64,000 bases of DNA from Rhipicephalus microplus. Its lineage: Eukaryota > Arthropoda > Arachnida > Ixodida > Ixodidae. The position numbers were made by a program, and so were the translations under genes. Under the pieces are notes generated by a model. That model saw nothing but the letters and a program-made list of their open reading frames with translations. It was not told the DNA's origin and did no database searches. Location of the stretch: assembly GCF_043290135.1 (NCBI RefSeq), contig NC_134705.1:94319239-94383238 (forward strand), in the 5' to 3' direction. Shown here piece by piece: positions 1 through 12,659 of this stretch (its first letter is position 1; each line of letters begins with the position of its first letter).

Positions 1-1640
1 CGAAAATTCAGGAGTCGTGCAAACAATACAACTAGATCGCAGTCGATCAATTTAAGTGTAAAGAACAGCTACGTCAGATACAAGTGATATCAAAGCATAA
101 GTTCACATAACCACCAATTGACTATCGTCATATTTCACGAAAATTTATTGAACGAGCTCAACGAAGGAGTATTTTGCGTGTAGAGTTGTGATTGTCGGGA
201 GAACTTTGATCCTTTTTGGGAGCGCAACATACACCTGGCGAGCACATGGAATACACCGGAACACATCTACGTGTGTCCTGTTGTATTTTATTGTGTATTT
301 TAGGTGTGTTTTTATGATGTGCTTTCTGGGTTGCCACTATAGCCACGTACTTTGCGAGTGAGTGCCACTAAGGACACCTTACCGTTCGAAAGTAGTATTG
401 CAGTAGTCTCGCTCTTGCTGTATATTTTCTATGCCTCCTCTTCTTTCTACAGCATTTGAGAGTGGCCACAAATTGCGTCTTTTTCTTCTATTCAGTTTTT
501 CGTATAGTATCACTCTCGGTTTTATTTTACGGTAATTTTCAGCATCCTTTTTTTTTTACCAACCAGTTCTCTTTCAAGCTGTACCTTTCTGCAAGCGCTT
601 GCCGCCAACGCATTTGAAAGCACATCCGCTATGCTACTGTGGAGATTGGAGTGAAAGAAAAAGAGAGAGGAAGTAGGAGAACGCAGAAAATAAAGACAAA
701 GAAACGGAAATCCTCGCGTTTGCCCGATCACTGCCGGGAAGCCGATTTATTCGGCCCCGGGATTTTCGCGACTCTGCTTGCTCGCTATCGCATCTGTGCA
801 GGAGCAGAATTTCTTGTACTTTGATCTTGGAATCTCGCGGCAATTTTTCCACGAGTTTCGTTTTTTTCTCCTTTTCTCCTCATGGTAAACCTTGTAGTGC
901 GACATTACTCTACTACGAGAATTTCTTTCCTTCTCTTAGTTCATTACTGGTCAGTCGTTCACGCGTACACTTCGCCCCCATCCTATTTCGCCGACCTCCC
1001 CATAACGTTAGAAATGGGACCCCTCTTTTCCTGTTTTATATCGGACTGTTTGGTACAGAGGGAGAAGAAGCTTATCGCACTTTGGCCGGCACCGATTTTC
1101 CATCGTGGCAAAGTTGTGCACGTGCTTCCAGTGCTAGTGATGTTCGTTGCTTGCCTACATGCCTGCGAAAAGACTTAGAGGCCTCGTTTTTTATGTTGTT
1201 TTACTTCCTACGCCATTGATCTAGCACTAGTGAGTTATCTTTCCGGCAATCGTCACAATTTCATTCCTCGATACACTGTTTTGTTTTCCTTTCCTGAGCA
1301 TTGATTCTTCAAGCTCACTACAATTGCATGCGTAAAGACTGTGACGACAGATACAGTGAGGGAGCGAGAGAGATTGTCGAAAAAATATGGACCATCTTCC
1401 TGAAGAGAACGCTGATGGAATGCGAAGAAGCAGTGGTGCGCACGGCGTCGACCCGATAGAAGCGGGCGTCGACGCGGGTGTAGGAAGAACATTTTGAAGC
1501 AAAACTCGGCGGAGCGCATACCCGAGTGAACCTTTATTTGAAACGCAAACACACGGGAGACGGGTTTGGTTTCGTGTAAGTTTCTTCGCAGAAAAATGAG
1601 TCTAAACAGTGTTTTCACTCGACGTGCGGTCGAGCGTTGC
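1..1640. other. unassigned non-coding sequence
   Basis: No recognisable gene, transposon domain or RNA gene is seen. Short open frames on both strands lack family motifs and overlap each other. Base composition is mixed, with several T-runs. Confidence 0.6.
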
Positions 1641-1743
1641 GAACAGTAGATAGAGTGAAGAGAGAAAGAATTCTATTGCGAGGGGACAGAGGAGCCAGCA
1701 GCTACGAGCGCCTTAGCGAGCGTGCTGCTGGTGATGGAGGGAG

Positions 1744-1794
1744 TGACGTCAGCGTGCACTTGCGAGGTAGGCTTGTGAGAGGAGCGTGACGTCA
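1744..1794. promoter_or_regulatory. pair of CRE-like palindromes
   Basis: The 8-bp palindrome TGACGTCA, the consensus binding site of CREB/ATF-type bZIP factors, occurs at 1744-1751 and again at 1787-1794, within a GC-rich stretch of about 1680-1850. Two exact copies 43 bp apart are more than chance predicts for a short interval. No TATA box or confident gene start was found beside them, so a regulatory role is inference. A third single copy is at 7984-7991. Confidence 0.25.
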
Positions 1795-1879
1795 ACGCAC
1801 CGCTTCGGGGCGACCTACTTGGCACCGCTTCAGCGTTCGTACAGACGCACGTATGTATCGCTTTACACACGTGAGTCAA

Positions 1880-4800
1880 AGAGCTGCTTCGCATTAAAAA
1901 AAATGGCGAGTCACTCTACCTAAAGGAGGCGTTGCTCTACCTTACAACGGTTACATTCGTGAAAACCATGACAGCCTATCGACTAAATTCATCAATAGCA
2001 GGCCCTGAAATATCGTCGATACGAACTCCAATCTTAAACGTATCAACAAATGATTGCATTACCCCAACGAGTTCTGCAAATTATCAAAATCAAGCCTGAT
2101 AAGTGATGAGCTCCATAGCGCTCGTGTGAAGTAAAAGGATAACGCCCCACATTGCAACATGAAAATCGCCAACCCTCTCGCTGCGAAAATTCTATCCTCG
2201 TTACTGCTTCGAAATCTTCATGGTTGCGAGTGTGTAACAAGTGGTTCATGGGTCACTTTATTATTGTAAAAACTTGTACATTAATATATAACACTTATAA
2301 TTTTAAAATTTCATTGTGCGTCCTTTTATATACTCGTAGTATCTGATTTAAGTTTGACATACTGTCGCATTGACTGCATTTTCCCTAGAAAGGGACCGTC
2401 GAGATTCTACTGTACACCACGCCAACGCACCGCTATCTGAGCACTTACCTTGTCCCATGAGCCTGATATCCTTGAGAAAAGATAGTTGCCACCCACTAGT
2501 TCAGTAGCACGACACTGAGACCTGCAACCACCCTTAAAGGGAAACCTCGGGCGATTTTTTCATATCAACCGATTTCAATAAAACATGAATCATTTGTTTT
2601 CTTTAATATCATGATGACATAGCCAAATTCTACAACCATGCATAAGTGACGAAATTTTCCATAAAACGAGTAATATATATTGGCTGCCTATTTCGGAATC
2701 ACGTCTTCAGACATGGGTTACCCCGTGTATGTGACATAAAATGCCTACTTTATTCAAACCCCGCCTCGTCCAGCAGAGGGATACGGCACATTGCTTGTTC
2801 TACGTGGCAACCATGACTCAAGCACTGCTGTTGGGCTTACTTAGCCGCATATATTGTTAGCCGTCGTTCCCACAGTTCATACGGTAAGCACGCACAATAT
2901 TGAAGGATGAGATGGATGAGGGGCATGTCAGTTACATCACGCGCCGGTGAGTGGAAATCAAAAGGTGATGCTTCCGCGCTTAGATATGTGCAATCATCGG
3001 TGTAATTTTCACTGGTTTGTTCAGATGGCCTGGCACAGCTTTATTCTCCGCCGGTTGATATCCCCAGCTTGCTCTTTGTGCAATAGAAAAAACACGTGTG
3101 GTATGTTCGTACATTGGCTAGCCACGGCGGCGTGTGTAGCGTATTTAGTAGCATCATTGTATACCCAGCACAGATCAGTTCTTTGTTTCGGTTTGGGCTA
3201 AACGTTTTAATTACTTATTCAAAATTATTCCCAAATGTCCCCGCGAAATGAACCATCCGAGCTGTTACAGGACTGTTGGTGCGATATCAAAACGTCATTA
3301 TCTCAATGTAATCGACCCTGCACCGGTGTTCCCATTTAACCCTGAACTACCGGCCGACCTTGTTCACTGGATTCGAGAATTCTTCCACCACACAACCTTG
3401 AGCTTTCACTGTGAAGAAAACGTTTGTTGCAGCGAGGTGTACTTCACCCATGCGCGGGGCTCTAAAATTTAAAAAAAAAAACTTCACGCTAACTTGCTTA
3501 CCCTTTTCTTGCATTGCCTTTTTTTTTCAGCGTAAATATCGAACAATATATAAAGCGATGTGGTGCGTTCTGACAATCGAAGTGCTAGTGTTGGAGTATT
3601 TCAACTAATACAACTTCCACATCGAGTGAACACCATAAAGATGAAAGGCCAAAAAAAAAAAAACACCGTTTCATCGCAATGGCGAAGCAATGAATCTGAT
3701 ACGAAGAAAAAATTAATATTATTTCAGAAGGCTGGCATGCTGCAGCTAACTATTTTAGATCAATATCGCATACCTACAAAACGGTCGTAAAAGAATACGG
3801 ACGTCCAAGGAGAGGAACACGTTTCGCTATACGTCTCTTCCCGTTCAGAGCACAACATGAATTCGTACACGTCGCTCATTCATTTGCTGCACATCTGCTG
3901 ATGCCTGCCGATATAGTACGCACGCCAGCGATCCCGAACACGTCCTTAAAAATCAATATTCACAGTTGCTGCTCAAATGACACGCGACACCCTTTCACTC
4001 CCCCATCCGCCCAACATGTCTTCATGCTCATTGAAACAGGTGGGTGGTTCTTCTCTGCTTGAGTAGCATTCAGTGGCTGGCCTGGCACGTGAAGTGATGT
4101 CACCTGACGTACCTTGCGTGCACCGAAGTCGAGTCGGCTTGCTTACTCTCTCCTTGAGCTGCATTCGCGCGCTCTTACCCGCGGGTAAAACATTCCACGA
4201 CTGGGGAGGCCGGCTGTTACCGTTTTCGACTTTACATGGAACATGACGGCGATGATGACAACCAATTGAAAGCATTAGTCTGATTTCTAACGCAATCATA
4301 AATACGGGGTATTCAATCATGAGATTTTGATTGGTTTTCTTTTCTAATTTTCTATCCAAACAAAAGGTCCGACATAATCATATAAGAGTGCCGAAAATGG
4401 CATAAAAATGAACCATGTAAACTAATAGTTGAAACTGAATGAACAGGAGAGAGAAAAAACAATAAAAAACGTATTTAGAAATTTTAGAATCCCGTGGCGT
4501 TCAAGAGAAAAGATAGCGCTTTCAATTTTAACGGAAAATATGAGGGGGAGAATTAAATATATAGAATAAAGAAACAAAGCATCCAGGCAACGTAAGAGCA
4601 CACGAAAGCACAAAACGACGCGAATTGCCCGTCATTTTCATCCTGCCGCTGTAGCGTTCGACAGCGGGGCAAAATGGGGGTTCATCAGAGCAATCTGTCG
4701 GCCATAGTGGAAAGACGTCTTCTACTTCTGCCTTCCAAGATCTTATGTTTCACTTTTCTTTTGTTTGCTTTTTCCTCAATTTTACGCCAAATTACTTGCC

Positions 4801-6640
4801 GAAAATCCCCTATTGAAACAACGCAAATCCCGCTGGTGCCATAGTGGCCTTGCTTCAGTTGTTTCTTTTTTTTTCAGGCCAAATATTTTTTAACATAACT
4901 TTTTACCACATACTCTTTTGTTTCTTTTAGATTCCCGAGAACGACTTTTCGTGCCGGTTTCAGACCTCCATCCGTAGGGGAGAAATGGGGAGAGAGTCAT
5001 ACGAATAGAGATAAGGATACGAAAAAGGGAAAGCACTGTACTAGAATAGGAGCGTGGTGGGAGGGAAGAAGCGAGCGAGAAAAGGGATGAAAGGGAGAAG
5101 GAGAAAATGGCGGAGTGGTTTCGGGGATCGGGAAAGATCACTGATGACCGCCGGCCGCCAGCGGTCATTCGGGTACTCGTTTCCGCAGCCGATCTCATTT
5201 CTCGGCAAGCTTTCTCCTTGTACCTTTGTATTGCTCGAAAAGAGAGGAACCGAAAGAGAATGTCCCTCAGGGCGTCTCGTTGCAAGCGTTACCGTTATCC
5301 CCTTCTTTTCTTTTACTACTTTACTTTCTTATTGGTTCCACGACTTCTAATGGCGCATCATTGACCGGCCTTTCTTTGTTCCCGCACGTGTCGTTTGTTT
5401 TTTTTTTTGTGTCGCAAATTTTTTCGAAGGCTGTTCGAAGTGAAGGACTGGTATGGTCGAAGCCTGACAAGAAATATATAAAGAAAGCTTTCATGGTTCT
5501 GGTTGCGTAGCGAATCTCTGTGTGTACAGCTTACTTTGTCGGAATCATTTTTCTGCGTCTACCCGTTGGTGTAACTTCTTTGCTATATTGCTCGCAATTG
5601 GTTTCTTCAATTTGTTTGCATTTTGTGCTGTCTTCACTTAGCAGCGACCAATGGCATGGTTTGTAATTGCGGCGCTGCCGCAGTGACCCGCTTGAGTTGT
5701 GGTACTGAAGGAAAGATAACGAAAAGGAGCAAAGCGCAGTCATTCAGTTTAAAATGATGACTTCACTTAGGTCGTGTTCGAGCTGTTGTGTAGCCAATCC
5801 ACCTTACGGTGTACAGATATGGCAAATCACGCTTCGCTTATCGCGCGTCGCGCCGTTTTCGAGTGAATGGTCATCCTTAATTACAAATGGTCGCTGCCGG
5901 TTGCATCGGTATATAGGTGTAAAATAAAGTATGTAACTGCGTTTAAATGGTTAAAACAATGAATCGCATTTCCTGCAAAGTGCGCTGTGGACAGATCTTG
6001 TCACATCGGCATTTAAAGATTCTACACCCCAAGCCTTATCTTGGGCACACGGCGACACAAATGCACTTGGTTATGCAGCTATGCATGGATGGACGGCCGG
6101 ATGGTCGGCTGAATGGATGCGTAATTCTCACTCGATTACTCTTTTTTATTCAGCGTGTGAAAGTCCCAGGTAACGGGTAAAAGCGGCAAACACAGTAACA
6201 CATCACACCAAAATGAATGTTCCCGAATTATGACTACTTCACAGCAACACGTAACCAACAAAACAACAAAGAAGTATTAGCTCTTCCGTATCACTAAAAG
6301 TTCGGAGGCTGTTGTCTCGTGAAGAGTTGATTTCGTCGTGTCATTTGTCAGCTGCCACAGCATTTGTCAATCGTGCAGCATTTTTAACGTCAACTGACAA
6401 ATATTTTTATTGCTTCCTCGAGGCAATCAAACTAAGCGTTATTGCATGTATCTTGCTGGTAAAATGGGAGACTGCTGAGTTAATAGGTTGCTGAACCTAG
6501 CTTTTGGCGAGTTATTTCTCTTTTACATCGCATACGAGGCAAAATATAAACGATAATAATTGCTGGTTTTAACCTTCGCTAAATCCCGTTAGAATTGTAA
6601 AGAACGAGATAATAGAGTGCTCCAGAAGTTGCGACTATCT
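1880..6640. other. unassigned non-coding sequence
   Basis: No coding domain recognised. The stretch near 2530-2600 (CTTAAAGGG followed by AT-rich sequence) resembles the end of a short dispersed repeat but cannot be assigned. The 5050-5350 stretch is purine-rich and then CpG-richer, with overlapping open frames in several registers that carry no motif. A small GGATGG-type repeat occurs near 6090-6120. Confidence 0.5.
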
Positions 6641-6644
6641 ATTG

Positions 6645-6757
6645 TTCCTTGACGTGCGCCTTAGTCTACGTTCATGGATCTCAAGTATTTTTCCCCCACC
6701 GAAAATGCAGCTGCCAGGACCTTGATTCACTCCCGCGACCTTCTGCTAGGGCAAACA
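6645..6757 (-). mobile_element. tRNA-derived SINE (Ruka-like), diverged fragment
   Basis: Read on the minus strand, the stretch contains a degenerate B-box region, then a GCAGCTGCATTTTCGGTGG block and a GTGCACGTTAA-like segment (here mutated), in the order found in the better preserved copies at 30.8 and 44.8 kb. The 5' tRNA head and the simple-repeat tail are not clear. It is probably an old truncated copy. Confidence 0.5.
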
Positions 6758-6759
6758 AA

Positions 6760-7749
6760 AAGTGACACATCTAATTAATCTAAACAATAACTGCAGAAAA
6801 GGAAAAGGAAGAGGATATTAAGGTAATATAAAAATGGAAGAAAAAAAGAAAATAAATTAAGATCGGGACGAAGTAAGGAAGAAACTCACAGCTCTATATA
6901 AGTTGGCTTGCCATTAATATGTCACTACGGCACAGATCAGCGAAAGAAAGCGCACAACGGAGAGGTAGAAAGTCACATGGGCAGCATAAATTAACAAATT
7001 CGCCGAAATAAATGGGCGAAGCAAGCACAACAGTTGTTTAACTGTCGCAACAAAGATAGGCAACTGCCTTGCAGTGGGTATACAATGAAAATAATGCTGC
7101 TGCTGCTGATGATGATGATGATGTTCATGCCACAATAAGCTTCTCAGCAACCAACTCGCAAGCTCGTACAAGCAATGTCATTGCGAAAACATGCCGTAAC
7201 AAATATAGAACGAGACTTCTTTTTAGCATGAATCGATGGTCCACATAGCAAACATTTGGTCAATGACATGGTAATGTGTGTAATTCTATTCTTTTTAACC
7301 GTACAAGAAACAAGTGGTCTGCGCCCTGAACTCGCACGCCACATGGTAGTCTTGTAAGACCTTTCTTCTGGGTCGCAATGCTGTATTTTAATTCCGGTAG
7401 TCGTTCTGTTTGTAGACGGACGAGCGCACTACAGGCTAAGTGGACAGAAACAGCTCTCTCGATTGCATCCTTAATGTGCATTTCGTCCCTCTTGTCTTCA
7501 GCGGTCTGTATACGCAATGATTTCTTACAGCTAAATATGTTTCACGCATGAAATTGTCTCGTCATGCAAATATTCAGAAATTTCGCTCTTCCGAGACAAC
7601 CTACGCGCGCTTATCGTTTCGGTCATTACGCGTCAGAGTATTCATCTGTCAATGACAGGCAAGCTTTCCTCGTTGCTCACTGTTTTGGACTCTGTAGAGG
7701 AAATGTGGGTTAAACAGCACACGTGATGCTGAATAACACCCGCACAACG
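6760..7749. other. unassigned non-coding sequence
   Basis: A short GCT/GAT triplet run (about 7098-7124) is the only structure seen. Open frames here are short and without motifs. Confidence 0.5.
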
Positions 7750-7850
<101 letters not shown>

Positions 7851-9500
7851 GCCTGATTGGTGTGCAACAAAATCACCGCATCATGTATTCCCGAACTCGG
7901 AAAATCTGCATCCTCGAACCTAGGTATCAGCGCAGCAATCTTGTGGCTGATACGGTCGGTCCGCGTTTGATGTCTTCTTAGCGTGACGTCACCACATTCT
8001 AATAGTCGTTCGGGTAAAATATCAATAAAGCGACACCTACGCAAAAAATTAGCCATTGTCTCCCATGGGGTCTTATTCTTTCAAGTGGCATGGGAAAATA
8101 CTTCCGTTTTCCACAGGCTTCTGACGTGCTTATTGGTTGAGAACTTCCTACAAGAAAAGTGATAAGAGATGCACGACTGAAGATTCAGCATGCTAGAGAC
8201 AAATGCACTGTGCAGAACGCAGCAACGTTGGTGAAGCGAAGCAGGCGCAACAAGCAAACGCTGGCCGTTTTCTTCGTATCAGCGGAGCATATCAACCAGT
8301 AATGCGAGATGGAGGACTGGCACTAAAGAACGCGCTCAAGTAAGAAAGACACGAAGGAGAGTGAGATGAGGCGAGAAGTTTTAGCGGGTCTCAGCCTCGA
8401 CGAAAAACACCGCCAGCTCCACATTAATCGCAACCCACGCTGAGTGTATACAAACATCTACGCAGCGAGACTCTTGAGGGGGGAAAAAATAAGCGAGAAA
8501 CCCTGGAGCAACTAACGTCTCGAAAAACGCAAATACAACTTAAGAAAAGAAAGAAACTGCTTATGCGACGAAAAATGAATGAGGCTGAAGGGTGATTGGC
8601 AATGTTGGGGATTGCGAGGAAAGACGCATTTGAAGCGAAAAAAAAAAGCAAATTCGAAACGCTGCGACAAGGAAAAGAAATAAATATCGATTCTTCGAGA
8701 AGCTCCTTTGCGTTAGCTCAATCCTCAATCGCTTCGCTCGGTAACTTTATGCAGTGTTCATTTTTTTATTTTTTATTCTATGACGTTTACGAACGCAACT
8801 TTCCTCTCATCTCGCGGTGTTTTGGTTGGTTTCATTTTAATTTTTTTTTTTTCTCGCGGATCGTCGCACACTTCTCTCAGGGCATTTCGCTATAGCTGCT
8901 AACGTAGCGCGTCTATTTTCTCGTCGCAGTCGTTCCTTTTTTTTCTTTTTTTTTCCTGTCGTTCCGTTTGGCATGCGTAGAATGACTCCGTATTTTCTTC
9001 TTTTTTACTACGTGTACTTATATTTCTGGCGCAACGACGTGGCAATCTTCGATTTTGCGTGCGCGTTTGCGCACTGCCCGCTAACGCGACGCTGTGCTGA
9101 GTCCGCACCAGCGCCTGGATATTGGCAAAATGAAAGATAGAAAAAGAAAAATTAAACTTTAAGAATAACGAGAATAAAGTACTTGCACCGTCGTCGTAAT
9201 AGAAGCCTAGCTTGACGTCGATTATTTGTACATATCTTGAGTTTAATTCTTACGAAGATCTGTGTTCTTCTATTGTGCTTGATGCAGAATTATGAGCGCC
9301 ACAAAAAAAAATGCCCACTGCTAACTAATGGCATCGTTTTTGTTTCGAGGTGTTTTTTTTTCTCCTATAAGTGCCCAAGAAATCAGTCACGTGGGCGAAG
9401 TATTAACGGCACCTTTCCGGCTGTGATTTCATTTCGTTTTTTTTTATTGCTGTGGCTTTTGATTACCTGCCCCCTTAGTCGAAATAGGTCAGTTGCAATA
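7851..9500. other. unassigned non-coding sequence
   Basis: No gene or transposon domain recognised. It holds one TGACGTCA palindrome (7984-7991) and many T- and A-runs between 8630 and 9370. Open frames of 60-130 codons overlap on both strands and look like chance. Confidence 0.5.
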
Positions 9501-9526
9501 TTGTTGTTGTTGTTGTTGTTGTTGCT

Positions 9527-9595
<69 letters not shown>

Positions 9596-9596
9596 G
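9501..9596. repeat. compound (TTG)n-(TCG)n-(TTG)n microsatellite
   Basis: Triplet array in three blocks: TTG at 9501-9525, TCG at about 9527-9560, and TTG at 9561-9596. The symmetric block structure suggests a TTG array in which a CG-containing variant was amplified in the middle. Confidence 0.95.
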
Positions 9597-9732
9597 GCAG
9601 TGGTAGTAGTGCCTGAGCATCTGCCATAAAAACGTTCGGAACATACAGAATAGTGTCAAAAATTGTTCCTTTTCAGTTTGCCCACCATCCTTTTGAGTGT
9701 TGCGGTTTTACGCGTCAAAACAAATATATAAT

Positions 9733-9855
9733 TATGAGGCACTCTGTAGCTGAGAGCTCTGAGAGCTTGCACCATCTGGGCTTCTTTAACGTACAAACCT
9801 AACCACGCAGGTCTCCGGCATTTTGCTTGCATCTAAATGTCCCTGCCATGCTCGG
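9733..9855 (-). mobile_element. SINE remnant with TTTAACGT core
   Basis: The order of blocks (GGCACTCTGTAG, then CACCATCTGGGCTTCTTTAA, then ATTTTGCTTGC) follows the body of tick tRNA-derived SINEs read from the tail side, so the element lies on the minus strand. It is strongly diverged, and neither tail nor target-site duplication is visible. Confidence 0.45.
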
Positions 9856-10104
9856 GGGATCTAACTTGCCACCTTTCATGTGCAAAGCATGTCATGGTCG
9901 AGTTCAATACAGTGTGCGACGAGAGCCCCCTCCTTCGCAAGTGCGTCCCTTCCCCCTCTCACTCATCTCTAACACTCTCTCCACTCTCGTCACGCAACTC
10001 CGACACAGGCAGCGTCTGCTAGCCGATGCTCGCTCCCTTCTCTCTTCTCTAGGTATCCCTCCCCGCAACATTTACAAAACCGTTGCGCATGCGCGTCCTC
10101 TCCC

Positions 10105-10896
10105 TTTTAGGGGCGAAGCTTCTTATAGCGGCACCCGTTCGTCCCTCGTATTCGTAGTAGTGGTGTGTAACCACTCTTACATTTTGACCTCCAAGGTGGT
10201 GCCGGTGGGAGATTTATTCTGTGCGTTGTAGAACAATAAACAATTCGCAGCGTGTGCGTTAACTAAAAGCCAAATTTTCCTGTCTCTCATTCCCCCTTAG
10301 CAGCCATTGGCATGTATATTGAGCACTATCTGACAAGAAAGAGTTGCTACGTTATACACGCTGGGCGTAACCTCCTTGGTTTTAAAAAAGTTTAGCGAGC
10401 GTTGGGCGGCAGTGCCATGAATACAGTGAACTAGTATATACCATGAACTCGAAGTGGTTAAAGGTGGGAAGTAGACACGAAGCGCAAGCCGTAAGAAAGT
10501 GTGCATGTGCCTCCTCTCGTTCAGTCCTTCGAATGTCCGCTGAATGGCGGTGCTTCTATATGAGGAATATATGATGAAAAGATGCGAGATGGTGGTACTT
10601 TGAGTGTTGAATAGGTGGACGAACGGACAGACAGACAGCTGCATGGACAGACGCTCGGATGGCTGCACGGACGGAGGGACGCATGCACAGACGCAGGGGC
10701 GGATGCATGGATGGACGCATGGACGCACAGATGGACGCATGGACGCACGAACAGACGTACGCACGGACGGGTGGATGGACGCAAGGGCGGCCACACAGAC
10801 GCACGCATGGACTGACGGAAGCAAGAACGAATGGACGGACGGATGCTTCGCCCCACTCTCCATCATTCACTACGTGGATATGCTGCCATTTTTTTT
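10105..10896 (+). mobile_element. GGGGCGAAGC-ended repeat element, near-complete copy
   Basis: About 790 bp from TTTTAGGGGCGAAGC to a right end with GCTTCGCCCC and TGCTGCCATTTTT. The two ends share GGGGCGAAGC in inverted orientation. The body (10120-10600) aligns closely with the minus-strand copy ending at 24090, including blocks GTGCCGGTGGGAGATTTA and AGTATATACCATGAA. A minisatellite fills the right third. No transposase, RT or other coding domain is seen, so this is a non-autonomous dispersed repeat of unknown class. The copy at 22246-24090 interrupts a LINE, which fixes both outer borders and shows that it moves. Confidence 0.7.
10600..10855 (+). repeat. tetranucleotide-based minisatellite inside the element
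   Basis: Degenerate array of 4-bp words of type GNAY (GGAC, GGAT, GCAC, GCAT, AGAC) arranged in longer irregular units. It is nearly free of stop codons in all registers and so creates spurious frames on both strands, rich in Thr-Asp-Gly on plus and Pro-Ser-Val on minus. The same array occurs, reversed, at 22280-22505, 22554-22623 and 23488-23588, always at the same place in the element. Confidence 0.85.
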
Positions 10897-11039
10897 CTCT
10901 CTTCCCTCATGCTGCTCCCTTTTTCGCCTCCCGAAGCCGACAGAGGCAGCGTCTCCTAGCGAGTTTTTTTATTGAAAAAAAAACCCATCGCTCGCGCTGC
11001 AAAACTCTTCACTTGCCACACCGTATATATAAGCACCGG

Positions 11040-11200
11040 ATCTTGACTTCCAAGGTAGTGCCGGTGGGAGATTTATCCTGCGCGTTGTGGAACAATGAAA
11101 AGTCACAGCGTGCGCATTACCTAAAAGCGGACTGTGCGTAAGTGTTTCCAAGCTGAGTCTTTTGTCTCTGATTTACCATTAGCAGTAATTGGCATGTTTC
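11040..11200 (+). mobile_element. diverged partial copy of the same repeat body
   Basis: Blocks GTGCCGGTGGGAGATTTAT, TTGTGGAACAAT and ATTAGCAGTAATTGGCATGT match positions 10190-10320 in order and spacing. The copy lacks the minisatellite and right end. A TATATATAAG box at about 11024-11033 precedes it. It forms a direct repeat with the neighbouring full copy. Confidence 0.6.
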
Positions 11201-11950
11201 AGTACGAAACAACGGTCCATCACTGCGTGCTTGGCACCTCCCCATGTCTCTCCTCTGCGCGACGCCGCAATAAGCGCCAGTGTCAACGCCACCACCGGTG
11301 TAAGCGTTAGCGCCCACTGCTTCACATATGTGGTTCCGTTTACCGACGATAGTTTAATTTTTTGTTGGCTATGATATTTCACGAAGCTGGCGCTTACGTG
11401 ATAAGTTGTAGACGTATATACGCACAGACCGAGACCTATCGCATGCGTCAAAACGTTTCCTCATCATGTCGCAGCTAAGAAAGTGGTACGGAGCAGTGCG
11501 CCTCGCATGATCGCTTTCATAGTGACTCTCCCTGTCCTTAGATTAACGATTTCCAAAGCACAATCAAATAAGTACAGGTAGTACTGATTCAGGTACTTCG
11601 GCAACAAATGGGACACAACACTATCACTTATAAAATGATGTATTCATCAACGACTGCTTGGTTTAAATCTCCCTAGGTTATCAACCAGTCGCAAGGTCAA
11701 TTAACAGATGATGGTCCCAATTTTCGGAGCATTTCAGTACGGCTTCCTCCAAAATGATATCAATACTTTGGCACCTGTAACTACGACAATTATTATTTGG
11801 ATTACGCTGTTCCGATGGCTTACGTTCGCTCACGCGTTTACGTATTATAATTCAGGTAGCCATTCTACACAAACCCAAATACCCAATCATCCCTCTCTGC
11901 AGCGATCGTGCAATCACTTGCCTCTGTGTTCTTTAGTTTGGCCAGCCTGA
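11201..11950. other. unassigned non-coding sequence
   Basis: No domain recognised. Overlapping short frames on both strands near 11180-11450 have no motif. Confidence 0.5.
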
Positions 11951-11954
11951 TACG

Positions 11955-12420
11955 AGGATCAATTTTTGAGGTCACCTAATGAAGTAGTCGATGAACTTAT
12001 GCTGAGGTTTTAAGCTAATCACGGGCCATCGGTCGGAGGGATTGAGAAGCTGTCTTGATATGTGTGCGTCAATACGGCATAACCGCCGCAGCATAGCCTC
12101 CACCCCAAGTTCTGATGTAGCGTGCCATCGTATATGCCGTTATACGCAACCGGACGCAATCCGCAAAGCGCGGTGATGTACGCGATCGATCTCTGTTAGC
12201 CTGTGAGGCTTAGTCGGCGCCGCATTGACGATAGTTCATACTCATTAGACGATGCGTCCCATAGGTAAACCGTATACGGCCTCGATCGCCTGAGGTTCTA
12301 CCAATGAAAGCCCGCAGAATGGAAATGGGGAGGTATCCTCTTCGGGTATCGCCCGCATGGGGCGACGGCGATTAATGCGAGCAGCTATCCTTGATTCTGA
12401 ATGCTTGCGCCCGGGAAAAT
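11955..12420 (-). pseudogene. LINE reverse-transcriptase thumb/C-terminal remnant
   Basis: Minus-strand translation, broken by frameshifts and stops, contains a stretch of form LTEIDRVHHRALRIASG followed by an Ala/Leu-Arg-Arg-Leu region. This pattern follows the RT palm in I/R1/Jockey-type LINE polyproteins, where a helix with H-x-x-A-L-R and a glycine is conserved. No catalytic motif is in this piece. It is an old 5'-truncated copy, of no use as a gene. Assignment rests on this one pattern plus the neighbouring frames. Confidence 0.45.
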
Positions 12421-12502
12421 TATAGCGTGCGGCTCGGCTGGCAGGTTGGTTTGTATAGTTGGCATCACAGAGGAAACTCCGTTTTGAAATAGCTGAGTTT
12501 GT

Positions 12503-12641
<139 letters not shown>

Positions 12642-12659
12642 ATAATAGATAGATACCAT

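Noticed and set aside
10297..11141. Frames of 100-190 codons rich in Thr-Asp-Gly or Pro-Ser-Val as repeat proteins
   Set aside because: They are the tetranucleotide minisatellite, which is nearly stop-free in every register on both strands.
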